Source: Vibrio nitrifigilis (GTDB taxonomy: Bacteria; Pseudomonadota; Gammaproteobacteria; Enterobacterales; Vibrionaceae). From it: 64,000 nt of DNA. The notes under the pieces were generated by a model. It did no database searches. It saw nothing but the letters and a program-made list of their open reading frames with translations, and was not told the origin of the DNA. The stretch spans positions 1,674,001 to 1,738,000 of the forward strand of contig NZ_JADPMR010000004.1 in NCBI RefSeq assembly GCF_015686695.1, written 5' to 3'. The translations under genes and the position numbers were made by a program. This document shows, one piece after another, positions 1 through 9,034 of this stretch. Position 1 is the first letter of the stretch, and each line of letters starts with the position of its first letter.

Positions 1-724
1 GGGATATGTTAGGGACGTCAAACTCCGGTAGACCTTGAGGAATGCCACCAAATGCCGTTCCTATGGTGCGAATGTCAGGTGAGGCGACGACATATTGAAT
101 GAACGTGGCGACGACCAACGCCAGTAGTGGCCCCGGTACTTTTTTAAGCCCAGGTATTTTAGGGCCGACAATCACCAAGACCAAACATAAGCAAGCGAGT
201 GCGGTGGTAGCCATATTGAGGTTGGAAAAATGCTGTACGAGAAAGAGCAACTTTTGATGAAAATGTTCGCCTTCAACGGCGGGAAGACCGAAGAAATCAC
301 GCCATTGACCCACCCAAATAATGACACCAATACCACTGGTAAAACCTATGATGACAGGGGTTGGAATAAAACGAATAATGCCGCCTAATTTGGTGAAGCC
401 AAGTACGAGTAATATTGCACCAGCCATCATAGTCGCAATTTGTAAGCCTGTTATGCCGTATTGGTTGACGATGCCCGCGAGAATCACGATGAAAGCGCCT
501 GTCGGTCCTGCAATCTGTATGCGAGAACCACCAATCAGCGATACAATAATCCCCGCAAAGATAGACGTATAAATGCCTTGTTCAGGTTTTACCCCGGAGG
601 CAATTGCAAATGCCATTGCTAAAGGAAGGGCCACAACACCGACGATGACACCGGAACTTAAGTTGGCTAACCAATTTGTTCTTTTTAAGAGCCCAGCTCG
701 GTATGATTCATAAACGGCAAGCAT
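1..724 (-). CDS. SulP-family inorganic anion permease (partial, 3' end outside window)
   Basis: The reverse strand from the ATG at 724 encodes about 241 residues and runs off the window edge without a stop. The start reads MLAVYESYRAGLLKRTNWLA, followed by hydrophobic helices with the SulP-type segments GVVALPLAMAFAIASG and GGSRIQIAGPTGAF, typical of the N-terminal transmembrane core of SulP sulfate/bicarbonate/anion exchangers. The protein should sit in the inner membrane and carry sulfate or another anion. The C-terminal half, including any STAS domain, is not in the window, so the substrate cannot be refined. It is transcribed away from the CBM48 gene, from the intergenic region 725-1047. 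Confidence 0.85.
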   Translation of the reverse strand, partial: MLAVYESYRAGLLKRTNWLANLSSGVIVGVVALPLAMAFAIASGVKPEQGIYTSIFAGIIVSLIGGSRIQIAGPTGAFIVILAGIVNQYGITGLQIATMMAGAILLVLGFTKLGGIIRFIPTPVIIGFTSGIGVIIWVGQWRDFFGLPAVEGEHFHQKLLFLVQHFSNLNMATTALACLCLVLVIVGPKIPGLKKVPGPLLALVVATFIQYVVASPDIRTIGTAFGGIPQGLPEFDVPNIS

Positions 725-1047
725 GGTTTGTTACCTTATTCATAAACAGAGAGGGCGGCGATTCTACGCTTATGCTTAGGCGTGTAAATAGGCGGAATAA
801 GGATAATTAGGATCAGTTGATATTAATCAAAAGTTGTTACTTGAGTATAAATAACCCAATGCAGAACATCATATTATTCGTGGATGAATGAGAGGAAATC
901 CGCTCTTTTGGAGCGAGAGCGCTTAAATGGGATAGGTGTGCATTTCTGATCTATATTGGTATATGTGAAATACAATATTGTTCATATAAATTAAATTGCT
1001 TAAAATTTGTCCTGTAGGATGTTTTCTATACATAAATGGAGTTTGCT
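725..1047. other. Divergent intergenic region, no gene
   Basis: This 323-bp AT-rich stretch separates the divergent SulP and CBM48 genes and must hold both promoters. No open frame with a convincing ribosome binding site, no long hairpin and no recognisable operator were seen. Confidence 0.5.
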
Positions 1048-1347
1048 ATGATTAACAAGCGTTATTTTAAAACTAAAGATGAAGTAGAAGTTACCTTCGA
1101 AATTGAAGCACCAGAATCGTCATCTCATGCCGCTATTGTGGCTGATTTTCTTGATTGGCATCCAGAGCCCATGAAGAAAAATACACGTTCACATACATTT
1201 AAATTTAAGACTCGATTACCTAAAGATTCTGAATTCCAATTTCGGTATCTACTTGATGAACATGAATGGGTAAATGATCCGAAAGCTGATCAATATATTC
1301 CAAATGGCTACGGTGAGGAAAACTGTTTAGTTTCCACTTATGAATAG
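1048..1347 (+). CDS. Small CBM48 / isoamylase-early-set-domain protein
   Basis: The 99-residue protein is almost entirely one CBM48/AMPK-type glycogen-binding fold: an N-terminal beta strand (MINKRYFKTKDEVEVTFEI), then AAIVADFLDWHPEPMKK, matching the V.G.Fn.W....M pattern of this fold, and a C-terminal FQFRYLLDEHEWVNDPKAD resembling the Y.VDG.W..DP motif. It has no catalytic domain and no signal peptide, so it is probably a cytoplasmic glycan-binding or adaptor protein. The start at 1048 is preferred over the in-frame ATG at 1036 because GGAG at 1038-1041 is correctly spaced for the later ATG and overlaps the earlier one. Such solo CBM48 proteins occur in vibrios; the partner is unknown. Confidence 0.75.
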   Translation: MINKRYFKTKDEVEVTFEIEAPESSSHAAIVADFLDWHPEPMKKNTRSHTFKFKTRLPKDSEFQFRYLLDEHEWVNDPKADQYIPNGYGEENCLVSTYE

Positions 1348-1570
1348 CTTTAGTTGGGCGGATATAAAATAACCGCTATTAGACTTTTCTATAAGTTAAG
1401 TAGGGGTTATTTGTTTGCGTGATGTAAGTGGGCGCTTTCATTGTATGCCATATGTACAAATGAGCCTATGTTGTGACTTTTTTGAACATTCTTTGACGGC
1501 ATCTAGGTGACATTTTTCTCAGAAACCCGTAATCTTGTGCGAGTTTTTATTTGTGAACACGGGTTGGATT

Positions 1571-2884
1571 GTGGATTTAAGTAACCTGCGACTAAAATTT
1601 TCTGAATTGTCGAAGCGACAAAAAGCATCAGTCATCGGGTTTCCTGTATTAGGACTCGCCATTCTTTCCTCCGCCCTGCATGGAAATGGAAGAGAACAAA
1701 CGGTTCAAATTACCCTTCCTGAGAGCCAAGTTGTTGAAACGATTTTAACCGAACAACAAGATAAACAACATAATATTCCTGATTATGAATACCAGATAAA
1801 ATCTGGTGATACGTTGAGTTCTATCTTTACGCATCTCGGTTTTACTTATCAAGAGTTGCTAAAAATTATGGAAGCCGATCAAGATGCGCTTGCTCTTGAT
1901 ACGCTTCAACCTGGTAATACACTTCAGTTCTGGACGACAGACCAAAATCATGCTGTGAAAAAGATGGAGTTAGTCTTCAACATTGCACATAAAGTTGAAT
2001 ATTCTCTGCAAGATGATGGTTCTTATGCTTATAAAGAAACCACGATTCCTGGGGTATGGAAAAATCGTCCTTTAATTGGAGAGATTAACGGCAGCTTCTC
2101 CCAATCTGCTTATTCACTTGGATTGAACAGCACTGAAATTGATCAAATCGTTACTTTGTTAAAAGATAAGATTCATTTTGGCCGTGATTTACGAGCAGGT
2201 GATAAGTTTGAGATTGTTCAATCTCGCCAATATGTTAATGGTGAACTTTCAGGTAACCGAGAAATCGAAGCGATTAAGATATTTAACCGCCATAATGTGA
2301 TTGCTGCGTATTTGAATAAAGACGGTCAATTTTATGATCGTCACGGGGAAAGTTTACAGAAAGCCTTTTTACGTTACCCAACTAAAAAGCGTTACCGTAT
2401 TTCATCACCTTTTAATTTACACCGTGTGCATCCTGTAACAGGGAAGATCATGCCACACTTTGGTACTGACTTCGCTTGTCCAGTTGGTACACCAGTGCTC
2501 GCGACTGGAGATGGTGTTGTTACCATGATTCGTAAACACCCTTACGCTGGTTACTATATTTCTATCCGTCATGATAGTACCTATCTGACCCGTTATCTGC
2601 ACTTGAGTAAGTTCTTAGTTCATCGTGGTGAACATGTTAAACGCGGGCAGGTAATTGCATTATCAGGTTCGACAGGTCGTGTAACCGGGCCGCATTTACA
2701 TTACGAATTACGCATAAAAGGTCGCCCTGTGAATGCCATGACGGCGAAAATTCCAATGGCCCATTCGGTACCTAAACGTGATATGCCACAGTTTATTAAG
2801 CGTCGAGATGAGTTAGATACACTGTTAAAAAATAAAGAAAATGAGTTAGCTTCGACGACCGAAGCAAAACATAGCAGTAGTTAA
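1571..2884 (+). CDS. shyA: LysM/OapA-type M23 peptidoglycan DD-endopeptidase (ShyA-like)
   Basis: Cell-wall hydrolase that cuts DD-crosslinks in peptidoglycan so the sacculus can expand. After a short cytoplasmic start there is one membrane anchor/signal segment (VIGFPVLGLAILSSAL), then a LysM-like region (YQIKSGDTLSSIF), an intermediate Csd3/OapA-type domain, and a C-terminal M23 domain with the zinc ligands in HFGTDFACPVG and the catalytic HLH in GPHLHYELR. At about 437 residues it has the size and order of the MepM/ShyA group. The start is uncertain: TTG 1535, GTG 1553 and GTG 1571 are in frame and none has a strong Shine-Dalgarno; 1571 is chosen because it leaves a short, plausible N-terminus. 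The name shyA rests on architecture and on the remembered SulP/ShyA/GGDEF-EAL order of V. cholerae. Confidence 0.82.
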   Translation: MDLSNLRLKFSELSKRQKASVIGFPVLGLAILSSALHGNGREQTVQITLPESQVVETILTEQQDKQHNIPDYEYQIKSGDTLSSIFTHLGFTYQELLKIMEADQDALALDTLQPGNTLQFWTTDQNHAVKKMELVFNIAHKVEYSLQDDGSYAYKETTIPGVWKNRPLIGEINGSFSQSAYSLGLNSTEIDQIVTLLKDKIHFGRDLRAGDKFEIVQSRQYVNGELSGNREIEAIKIFNRHNVIAAYLNKDGQFYDRHGESLQKAFLRYPTKKRYRISSPFNLHRVHPVTGKIMPHFGTDFACPVGTPVLATGDGVVTMIRKHPYAGYYISIRHDSTYLTRYLHLSKFLVHRGEHVKRGQVIALSGSTGRVTGPHLHYELRIKGRPVNAMTAKIPMAHSVPKRDMPQFIKRRDELDTLLKNKENELASTTEAKHSSS

Positions 2885-2890
2885 GCAAAC

Positions 2891-2920
2891 AAAACCCACC
2901 AAGCATTGGTGGGTTTTTTT
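2891..2920 (+). terminator. Rho-independent terminator after the M23 endopeptidase gene
   Basis: A 9-bp stem (ACCCACCAA / TTGGTGGGT, 2894-2902 and 2906-2914) with a 3-nt loop is followed by a run of seven T. It begins 7 nt after the stop codon. Confidence 0.92.
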
Positions 2921-2945
2921 ATGGTGTGAACCTTTACTTTCGAGG

Positions 2946-4778
2946 TTAGTTTAACGTGATATTATCATTTGCCATTTTATTCACTGATAGAAGCTGGCTC
3001 GGTGGTAGAGGTTTAGAAAAGTAGTACCCTTGAATATTCTCGCATCCCATAGAATACAATTTTTCCAATTCATGAATTGTTTCAACACCTTCGGCAACTA
3101 AATCAACATTGAGTAGTTTTGCTAAGTGAATGATAAGTGACACCACTTTTTCAGATGTTTGATTGGTGAGTAAGTTACGTACAAATGTGGCATCGATTTT
3201 AATGCAATCAATAGGGTAGCTATGGATGTAATTTAAACTTGAATAGCCAGTGCCAAAATCGTCTAAAGCAATTCGAAAACCAAGACGGCGTAACTTATCG
3301 AGCAGGGAAACAATATCGGTATTTGGCGATAGTAATACCGATTCAGTTAACTCAATGGTGAACTCATCAGGGTAGTAATGATATTTGGCCAATGTTTCTG
3401 TTAAAAATTGAATGTATTCTTGCGGGTCGTCCAATTGTTCTGGTGAGCAGTTAATACCCAGTTTTACGTTATAACCCAAGCTACGTTCGAGTTCTTGTTT
3501 CGCTTTGCAAGCAAGCTCTATGATACGTTTACCCAACAGGACCATAAGTCCTGAATTTTCCGCTGCTGCAATGAACTCAACCGGGCTTACATGTCCCATT
3601 TCATGGCTATTCCAACGGGCTAGAACTTCAAAATAATTCCACTCCAACTGACCTTTTTTAACAATAGGTTGCATGTACACGGAGAGTTCTTGTTTGACGT
3701 TCTGTGGTTTGTTGAGCTCAATTCTCAGTAAGTCAGTGATACGAGCTCTTCTCATATAAGCTTGACTCAGTTGTGTATCAAAGCATCTGATTTTTTCGTT
3801 GCGACTTAGCTTACAATCATTGAGTGCAATACTCGCATTGGCGATCAATTGTTCTGCTGAGAAAATATCTTTATTGAAGGTCGTAAAGCCAACTTTGGCA
3901 TTGAGAGTAATAGAGTGGGGCGCCACTGTATAGCCCACTTCAATCTCGTTAAGGATTTCATCACAGATGATCATAGGTTCAGTCGATTCGGTGATAATAG
4001 CGAATTCATCTGATGCGAGCCTGAAGCGATAGTGTTCATCCGGAACATATTGTTGGATGATTTGGGCAATGTGTTTTAATACGTTATCACCCACGTAGCT
4101 TCCGTATACGTCGTTTATTTCTTGGAAATGGTCAATATCGATCACGATTAATGTAAAAGGTTCGCGATACCCTTCGATCATGCGTTCTAACATATCGGTC
4201 AGGTAGTTACGATTCATTAATCCGGTTAAGTGGTCATGTGACACTTCGTAGCTCAATCGATTGACTAAAGATTCTGAACGTTCGCTGAGAATTTGATAGC
4301 ACAAAGTTCCATTAATTAACGATGTGACGATGGAATGAAAGTGGCACACTTGTTCGGAGATAGCCTCTTTCGTTTGGAATCCCGAAACTAAAAAACCTAG
4401 GATATCATCAGCATGTGTTGCAATGGGTACCACAAGTAGAAAGTCGACAGAATGGTCTTCATCTAGGTGCGGATCGGAATGCTCTAAAATATGATATGGG
4501 GTTCTTGGGCTATTGACGAGTGCTGAACGCCATTCTGAACTGATAGAATAAGTGTGTTCACGATGTTGACGTGTATCAGAACCTTTCGATTGAGCTCGAA
4601 ATAACGTATGTGCAATGGTAGTGGTGCTGTCTAACTCTAGCAACTCTGTAAATGCGGAGTGACTTGCTTGATGGACGACTTGAGTTGCGTGTTCAATCAA
4701 AGCATGACCACGAAAGCGTGTTAAAAAGCTTATTGTCGACAAATCCATTGTCGAAGGTGTTATTTGGGCTTCTGTCAT
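2946..4778 (-). CDS. c-di-GMP phosphodiesterase: GAF-like N-terminus, degenerate GGDEF, EAL domain
   Basis: Turnover of the second messenger c-di-GMP. The roughly 190 N-terminal residues have no transmembrane helix and look like a GAF-type sensor. The GGDEF domain begins near SYEVSHDHLTGLMNRNYL, but its signature is RLASDEF instead of RLGGDEF, so cyclase activity is probably lost. The EAL domain keeps the variant motif EVLARW, NCSPEQL, ELTESVL and the metal-binding loop DDFGTGYSSLNYI, so phosphodiesterase activity is expected. The long frame extends to a GTG at 4835 without a ribosome binding site; the ATG at 4778 (MTEAQITPS) is preferred. It is convergent with the M23 gene. From memory, V. 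cholerae has a GGDEF/EAL gene next to shyA. Confidence 0.85.
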   Translation of the reverse strand: MTEAQITPSTMDLSTISFLTRFRGHALIEHATQVVHQASHSAFTELLELDSTTTIAHTLFRAQSKGSDTRQHREHTYSISSEWRSALVNSPRTPYHILEHSDPHLDEDHSVDFLLVVPIATHADDILGFLVSGFQTKEAISEQVCHFHSIVTSLINGTLCYQILSERSESLVNRLSYEVSHDHLTGLMNRNYLTDMLERMIEGYREPFTLIVIDIDHFQEINDVYGSYVGDNVLKHIAQIIQQYVPDEHYRFRLASDEFAIITESTEPMIICDEILNEIEVGYTVAPHSITLNAKVGFTTFNKDIFSAEQLIANASIALNDCKLSRNEKIRCFDTQLSQAYMRRARITDLLRIELNKPQNVKQELSVYMQPIVKKGQLEWNYFEVLARWNSHEMGHVSPVEFIAAAENSGLMVLLGKRIIELACKAKQELERSLGYNVKLGINCSPEQLDDPQEYIQFLTETLAKYHYYPDEFTIELTESVLLSPNTDIVSLLDKLRRLGFRIALDDFGTGYSSLNYIHSYPIDCIKIDATFVRNLLTNQTSEKVVSLIIHLAKLLNVDLVAEGVETIHELEKLYSMGCENIQGYYFSKPLPPSQLLSVNKMANDNITLN

Positions 4779-5018
4779 AACCTTATTATCAATATTTATC
4801 TCTATAACAGCATGTTTCACAAAACATCGCCGCACTATGCATATATGATGTATTAACTATGGTTAATATATTGTTTTATTGCCAGTAGATGACCGTCTCA
4901 GTAAGAGATGTAATGGTGTAAAACAAAAAGTTTTCAGGAGGATATAAGAGGTCGGCAAATGTTCACAATTGAGCTAAGTGTGATTTGCGTCACACTTTGT
5001 TTGGGCGTAGATTTAACG

Positions 5019-5897
5019 TTAGCGGCGAGCCAATTGTTCACGTAGATAATCTAAGAACAGCTGTGTGCGGGTGTGCTGGTAATCAAGCTTAGGATAATAG
5101 GCAAATACTGTGGCTTGATCGAGCACCACATCAGGCAAGATTCGAACGAGATTACCCTTGAATATTTCCTCCTTGAGCATCACGTCATTCGTTACGATAA
5201 TCCCTAAGCCACTTTTCCCTGCATGATATAGCGCTTCTGGGTTGGTCGTGGCAAAGTTGCCTGATAAAGTGACCCGTTTCCCATGCATATCTTTTACTTC
5301 TCGGTGAGGTTGTTCTCCCCAGCAGAGCACATTATGTTTGGTTAATTCTTGCAGTGTGGTTGGCGTGCCATGTTCAGCTAAATAGAGAGGGGAAGCATAA
5401 AACCCAGCACTGTGAATGAAGAGTGGCGAAGCTTTAAAACTTAACGAATTGAGTTGTTCAATTTCACGGCTGATAAATAGATCAAGGTGTAGCTCAGGTA
5501 ACTGGCCTGGTGTTGTCGTGATCAGTTGAATTCGAATATCTGGATAGCGCTTTAAAAAGCCGTCGAGGTATTGCATTAAAAACTTAGATCCAACCGCTAG
5601 TGTTGCGCCTATTTTAAGTAAGCCAGCAGGATTTAAGTTAACGGAACGAGTTTCATCCACTACTGATTGCCAACTTTCTAACTGGGCCTTCGCGCGCTCG
5701 TAAAAAAGGACTCCCGCCTCTGTTTGAGTCACTGACCGTGTTGTTCGCTTTAGCAGTTGCACTCCGATTCGGTCTTCAAGCCAATGGATTCGTTTACTAA
5801 CCGCTGAACTGGTTGTGTCTAGTTTACGTGCTGCTCCGTTGAAGCTGCCTTCTTCCACTACTCGAATGTAAGTACTTGCACTTTGTAACCAGTCCAT
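5019..5897 (-). CDS. LysR-family transcriptional regulator
   Basis: At 292 residues it has normal LTTR length. The N-terminal winged helix-turn-helix (SFNGAARKLDTTSSAVSKRIHWLE, split here as two motifs SFNGAARKL and SSAVSKRIHWLE) is followed by a linker helix and a periplasmic-binding-protein-like effector domain from about residue 90. It belongs to the CrgA/YhjC-like subgroup by pattern. The ATG at 5897 has GGGAG upstream. It is transcribed divergently from the MFS pump at 6138, so it may control that pump and itself from the shared 240-bp region; this is inference from position. Confidence 0.88.
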   Translation of the reverse strand: MDWLQSASTYIRVVEEGSFNGAARKLDTTSSAVSKRIHWLEDRIGVQLLKRTTRSVTQTEAGVLFYERAKAQLESWQSVVDETRSVNLNPAGLLKIGATLAVGSKFLMQYLDGFLKRYPDIRIQLITTTPGQLPELHLDLFISREIEQLNSLSFKASPLFIHSAGFYASPLYLAEHGTPTTLQELTKHNVLCWGEQPHREVKDMHGKRVTLSGNFATTNPEALYHAGKSGLGIIVTNDVMLKEEIFKGNLVRILPDVVLDQATVFAYYPKLDYQHTRTQLFLDYLREQLARR

Positions 5898-6137
5898 GGC
5901 AACTCCCAGTTATTCCTTAAAGGAACTAATCAATTTCCTAAAACGGAGATTATCAAATTCAAGGCGTCAATATACTATAGCCAGCCTGAAAGACCTACCC
6001 TGTTTGGCCATTAACCTGCGTAAAATGGGGAGGTTCGTTGTTTGACTAACTTGCCACCCGCCATCCTTCATATACGTTGTTTGTTATAGAGTTAGGAATG
6101 ATATCTGTGGTGAATACAAAAGAGTATTTCATTCTGC

Positions 6138-7346
6138 ATGACACGCGAAAACTTTGAACGTTTTAGAAAAACCCCCTTGTTATTGGCCATGATGATCATT
6201 GCGACAGGGCAAGTGGGTGTAAGTATCTATCTACCTTCTCTTCCTCTAATTAGTGCTGATTTATCAGTAAGCCAAGCTCAAGTGCAGATGGTAGTGACAC
6301 TCTTTTTACTCGGTTTTGGTGGGTCACAGCTGTTTTACGGACCATTATCTGATTCGATTGGGCGTCGTCCCGTTTTTCTACTTGGTCAAGGCGTGTATCT
6401 CGTAGGGACTTTGATGTGCGTATTTTTTGCCGATCAGTTAAGTTCTCTAGAACTAGGGCGATTGTTGCAAGGTTTAGGTGCTGGGAGTGCTTCTGTTTTA
6501 GGTCGTAGTGTGCTGCGTGATAGTTACGATGGAGCGCATTTAACCAAAGCACTTTCTTATATGTCGATTACGGCATCGATAACCCCAATTATTGCGCCAG
6601 TGCTTGGTGGTTGGTTGGCGTATCAACTGACATGGCACTCGGTCTTTATTTTTGTACTCTTGTACGTCGGTTTCATTGGTACCCTAGGGTTTTTTATTCT
6701 ACCGGAAACATTGCCTTATACTAAGCAACGCTTTCGACCTAAAACCGTGGTTCAGGGGTATTGGTCTTTAGTGCGCAATAAACAGGTCATCAGTAGTGCC
6801 AGTTATAACTGGATCAGTTATACCTCGGCGATGGTGACACTTTCTGTATTGCCGTTTCTGATGCAAGTTCAATTAGGTATGACCGCTGCAGACTATGGTT
6901 CTTTGATGTTTATTCCTTCTATGGGATTGTTAGCGGGAAGTTTAACCGTCAACATACTGACCCGTTTTTATCCAATATTTAGTATTTTACGTATTTCGAT
7001 TGCGATGATTTTTTTAGCGGGTATTACGTTGATTGCTGGCCATTTCTCTGTATTTCAATTGGTCTGTTCATTTACAATTTTATCAGTTGCTCAAGGCATG
7101 TCCTTTCCTTTAGCAACGACGCTACTGCTCTCTCCTCATAAAAAGCAGGCTGGTGCGGTTGCTGCATTGTCTGGGTCAATCCAGATGGGATGCGCGGCAT
7201 TATTAGGTGGTTATTTAGTCGAGTACTGGATTCATCAGCAAATCGCATTAGGGTATTTTTATTTAGCCGTTGGTGTATTGATGAGCAGTATTCTATTTTA
7301 TCAATCCACTCACCAGTCTGTCGTTGTGCCAGCAAAAGCCTCTTAA
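6138..7346 (+). CDS. Bcr/CflA (EmrD-like) MFS multidrug efflux transporter
   Basis: Inner-membrane proton-driven drug exporter of 402 residues with about 12 hydrophobic segments, the length of this family. The start has the family pattern IYLPSLPLISADLSVSQAQVQ, and loop 2-3 carries the MFS signature FYGPLSDSIGRRPVFLLGQ. GAGSASVLGRSVLRD in helix 4-5 matches the Bcr/CflA motif. The divergent LysR gene at 5897 is the likely regulator. It resembles Vibrio EmrD-type pumps, but the drug range cannot be read from sequence. Confidence 0.88.
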   Translation: MTRENFERFRKTPLLLAMMIIATGQVGVSIYLPSLPLISADLSVSQAQVQMVVTLFLLGFGGSQLFYGPLSDSIGRRPVFLLGQGVYLVGTLMCVFFADQLSSLELGRLLQGLGAGSASVLGRSVLRDSYDGAHLTKALSYMSITASITPIIAPVLGGWLAYQLTWHSVFIFVLLYVGFIGTLGFFILPETLPYTKQRFRPKTVVQGYWSLVRNKQVISSASYNWISYTSAMVTLSVLPFLMQVQLGMTAADYGSLMFIPSMGLLAGSLTVNILTRFYPIFSILRISIAMIFLAGITLIAGHFSVFQLVCSFTILSVAQGMSFPLATTLLLSPHKKQAGAVAALSGSIQMGCAALLGGYLVEYWIHQQIALGYFYLAVGVLMSSILFYQSTHQSVVVPAKAS

Positions 7347-7415
7347 CCTAAAATCAACCTATATGTTCACGGTGTATTCAGGCTATAATCAGCGCGATTT
7401 AATAGAGGATTTTCC

Positions 7416-7766
7416 ATGCAACAAAAAGAACTGGAAGCTTTGATTCAAAGCTTATGCGAGCAGGGTAACCTGCCAAATGCACTTTCATTACTTAAGCAAA
7501 GCGATGATGCAGAAATTGCAGAAGCCGCAGAATCTCTATCTGGACAATTCATCTTAGCGGAAGTCGATGGTGAGCAGCGTATCTATCACCAAACGATCGA
7601 AACAAATGATGAAGGTGTAGAACAAGAGTTCGTAGAATACATTATGAATGAAGGGGATGATGTCATCCTATTTGTTGCTTGGTTCTTTGATTTGTTCTTC
7701 AGTTTGAAGCAAAAAGACGTGTATCAAATGGCAGGTAAAACTTACCATCAGCCCAAACGTCGTTAA
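7416..7766 (+). CDS. Conserved hypothetical acidic protein
   Basis: The 116-residue protein starts MQQKELEALIQSLCEQGNL, with a helical N-terminal half rich in Asp/Glu and a hydrophobic stretch VILFVAWFFDLFFSL near residues 85-100 that may be an amphipathic helix rather than a true membrane span. TAGAGGA lies upstream of the ATG. I do not recognise a functional family. It follows the MFS gene by 69 bp and ends at a strong terminator, so it may be a separate small transcript. Confidence 0.65.
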   Translation: MQQKELEALIQSLCEQGNLPNALSLLKQSDDAEIAEAAESLSGQFILAEVDGEQRIYHQTIETNDEGVEQEFVEYIMNEGDDVILFVAWFFDLFFSLKQKDVYQMAGKTYHQPKRR

Positions 7767-7801
7767 TTTTTTACCGAGAATTGCCCTGTCGTTTCGGTAT
7801 A

Positions 7802-7829
7802 AAAACCTTGCTTTTTAAGCAAGGTTTTT
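7802..7829. terminator. Bidirectional Rho-independent terminator
   Basis: A 12-bp stem (AAAACCTTGCTT 7802-7813 and its complement 7817-7828) with a 3-nt loop is flanked by A on one side and T on the other. It sits between the convergent genes ending at 7766 and 7846 and should serve both. Confidence 0.9.
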
Positions 7830-7845
7830 ATTTATCTAGTGAGCA

Positions 7846-8742
7846 TCAAGCGGCTTTGGGGTGTACATGCGTTTGGCGATTTTCCCATTGGGTAATAAAT
7901 GCGACTGACATGATAATAATCAGTGCTCCAAGCCAAAGTCGACCGGGTGGTACCCAACCAAAAACGACCCAGCCAGCGATCACATTCATCGGCAATTTGG
8001 CATGGTCGAAGGGTTGTACGAAAGAGGCGTCGGCGACAGAGTAAGCCTTTACAATGGCCCATTGTGCTATCGCTGTTAATATCCCTGCTGCAATTAATAA
8101 TAGCCAGATGGTTCCTCCCGTTGGTAAATGCCACTCAGGAATCGCTAGAATTAGGTTAAATGGTGTCATTAATACCAATAGGTAAATCACCATAGTGGAA
8201 GGGGAATCGTCATGTGAAAGCTTTTTCACCATCAATGAATAGCAAGCCCAAAAAAATGCCGCCCCCACGGGTAATAAAGACGCCCAACTAAAGTGATCTG
8301 ACCAAGGCTCTAAGATGATCATCGCCCCAATGAAGCCTGTGATGGTCGCTCCCCAACGAGCTAAGCTGACGTTCTCTTTTAATATAAGGCCAGATCCAAC
8401 CGTAGCAAACAGTGGTGAGGTCATTAACAATGCAATTCCTTGCCAAATCGGTACGGGGTAAGCGAGAGCCCAAAGCCACAATTGGATACCTACTACTGCT
8501 AGCAGCACACGGAAAACGTGTAAACCAAAATGAGATGTGCGCAGCGAAGAACGAAATCCGAGTGATTTTAGGTAAGGAATCATCACGATTATCGCGATAC
8601 CATATTGAATGAGTCCAACGGTAGTGGAAGGAAGGCCAAAGCGAATACTGGCGATTTGTGTCACGCTATTTACTACTGCAAATGCTAAACCAGCCGTTAG
8701 CATCCAAGCAGCTCCATGTATCGGTCGTGTTGAGTTATCCAT
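7846..8742 (-). CDS. EamA/DMT-family metabolite exporter
   Basis: Inner-membrane transporter of 298 residues with ten predicted hydrophobic helices arranged as two EamA repeats (each about 140 residues). Typical fragments are MLTAGLAFAVVNSVTQIA in helix 1 and the helix-9/10 segment AGWVVFGWVPPGRLWLGALII. EamA proteins export amino acids or other small metabolites; the substrate here is not predictable. The ATG at 8742 has GGAAAT upstream. It is transcribed alone. Confidence 0.85.
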   Translation of the reverse strand: MDNSTRPIHGAAWMLTAGLAFAVVNSVTQIASIRFGLPSTTVGLIQYGIAIIVMIPYLKSLGFRSSLRTSHFGLHVFRVLLAVVGIQLWLWALAYPVPIWQGIALLMTSPLFATVGSGLILKENVSLARWGATITGFIGAMIILEPWSDHFSWASLLPVGAAFFWACYSLMVKKLSHDDSPSTMVIYLLVLMTPFNLILAIPEWHLPTGGTIWLLLIAAGILTAIAQWAIVKAYSVADASFVQPFDHAKLPMNVIAGWVVFGWVPPGRLWLGALIIIMSVAFITQWENRQTHVHPKAA

Positions 8743-8781
8743 TGCTATTTCCAGTCATAAAAATCAAACCTAGTTGCCCTC

Positions 8782-8802
8782 TAAGGTCACTTGGGTATAC
8801 AT
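8782..8802. repeat. Terminal fragment of the Vibrio MITE family
   Basis: AAGGTCACTTGGGTATAC matches the right end of the complete element at 59834-60099 (GAGGTCATTTGGGTATA). Only the terminal repeat remains. Confidence 0.6.
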
Positions 8803-8927
8803 ATAAAACTGGTTAAATATTACTCTTGTTTTTAGAGAGAACCAATATTTTGGGTAAACGAACATGTTCGAATAATTTGAGGTGATAACCCCTAGGTATT
8901 GGTTAGTGGAGTCTTCATTTTATAGAT

Positions 8928-9023
8928 AAAAAAAAACCTCCCGAAAGGGAGGTCAAGAACATGAAGTGACCAGTGATTTCTGCCATATCACTGAAAAGAA
9001 GCACAAACGCTGCCTGCATTTGT
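8928..9023 (-). ncRNA. Candidate sigma-54-dependent small RNA, about 96 nt
   Basis: Read on the minus strand, the predicted transcript has three hairpins. The 5' hairpin pairs ACAAATGC with GCGTTTGT (9023-9016 and 9010-9003) and begins exactly at the predicted +1. The second pairs CAGTGAT with ATCACTG (8993-8987 and 8977-8971). The third is a classic terminator: ACCTCCC / GGGAGGT (8953-8947 and 8942-8936) followed by nine U. The only open frames are very short. A sigma-54-type promoter lies directly upstream. The unit sits between the porin's own terminator and the EamA gene. It does not contain the Qrr core as I remember it, so it is not an obvious Qrr. I do not recognise a named RNA. Confidence 0.62.
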
Positions 9024-9034
9024 AATTAGATTAA

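Noticed and set aside
321..572. 83-codon plus-strand open frame.
   Set aside because: It is antisense to the SulP permease coding sequence and has no ribosome binding site.
8928..9023. The sigma-54 sRNA candidate considered as a Qrr family member.
   Set aside because: It has the right size and promoter class, but the remembered Qrr core and terminator sequence are absent.
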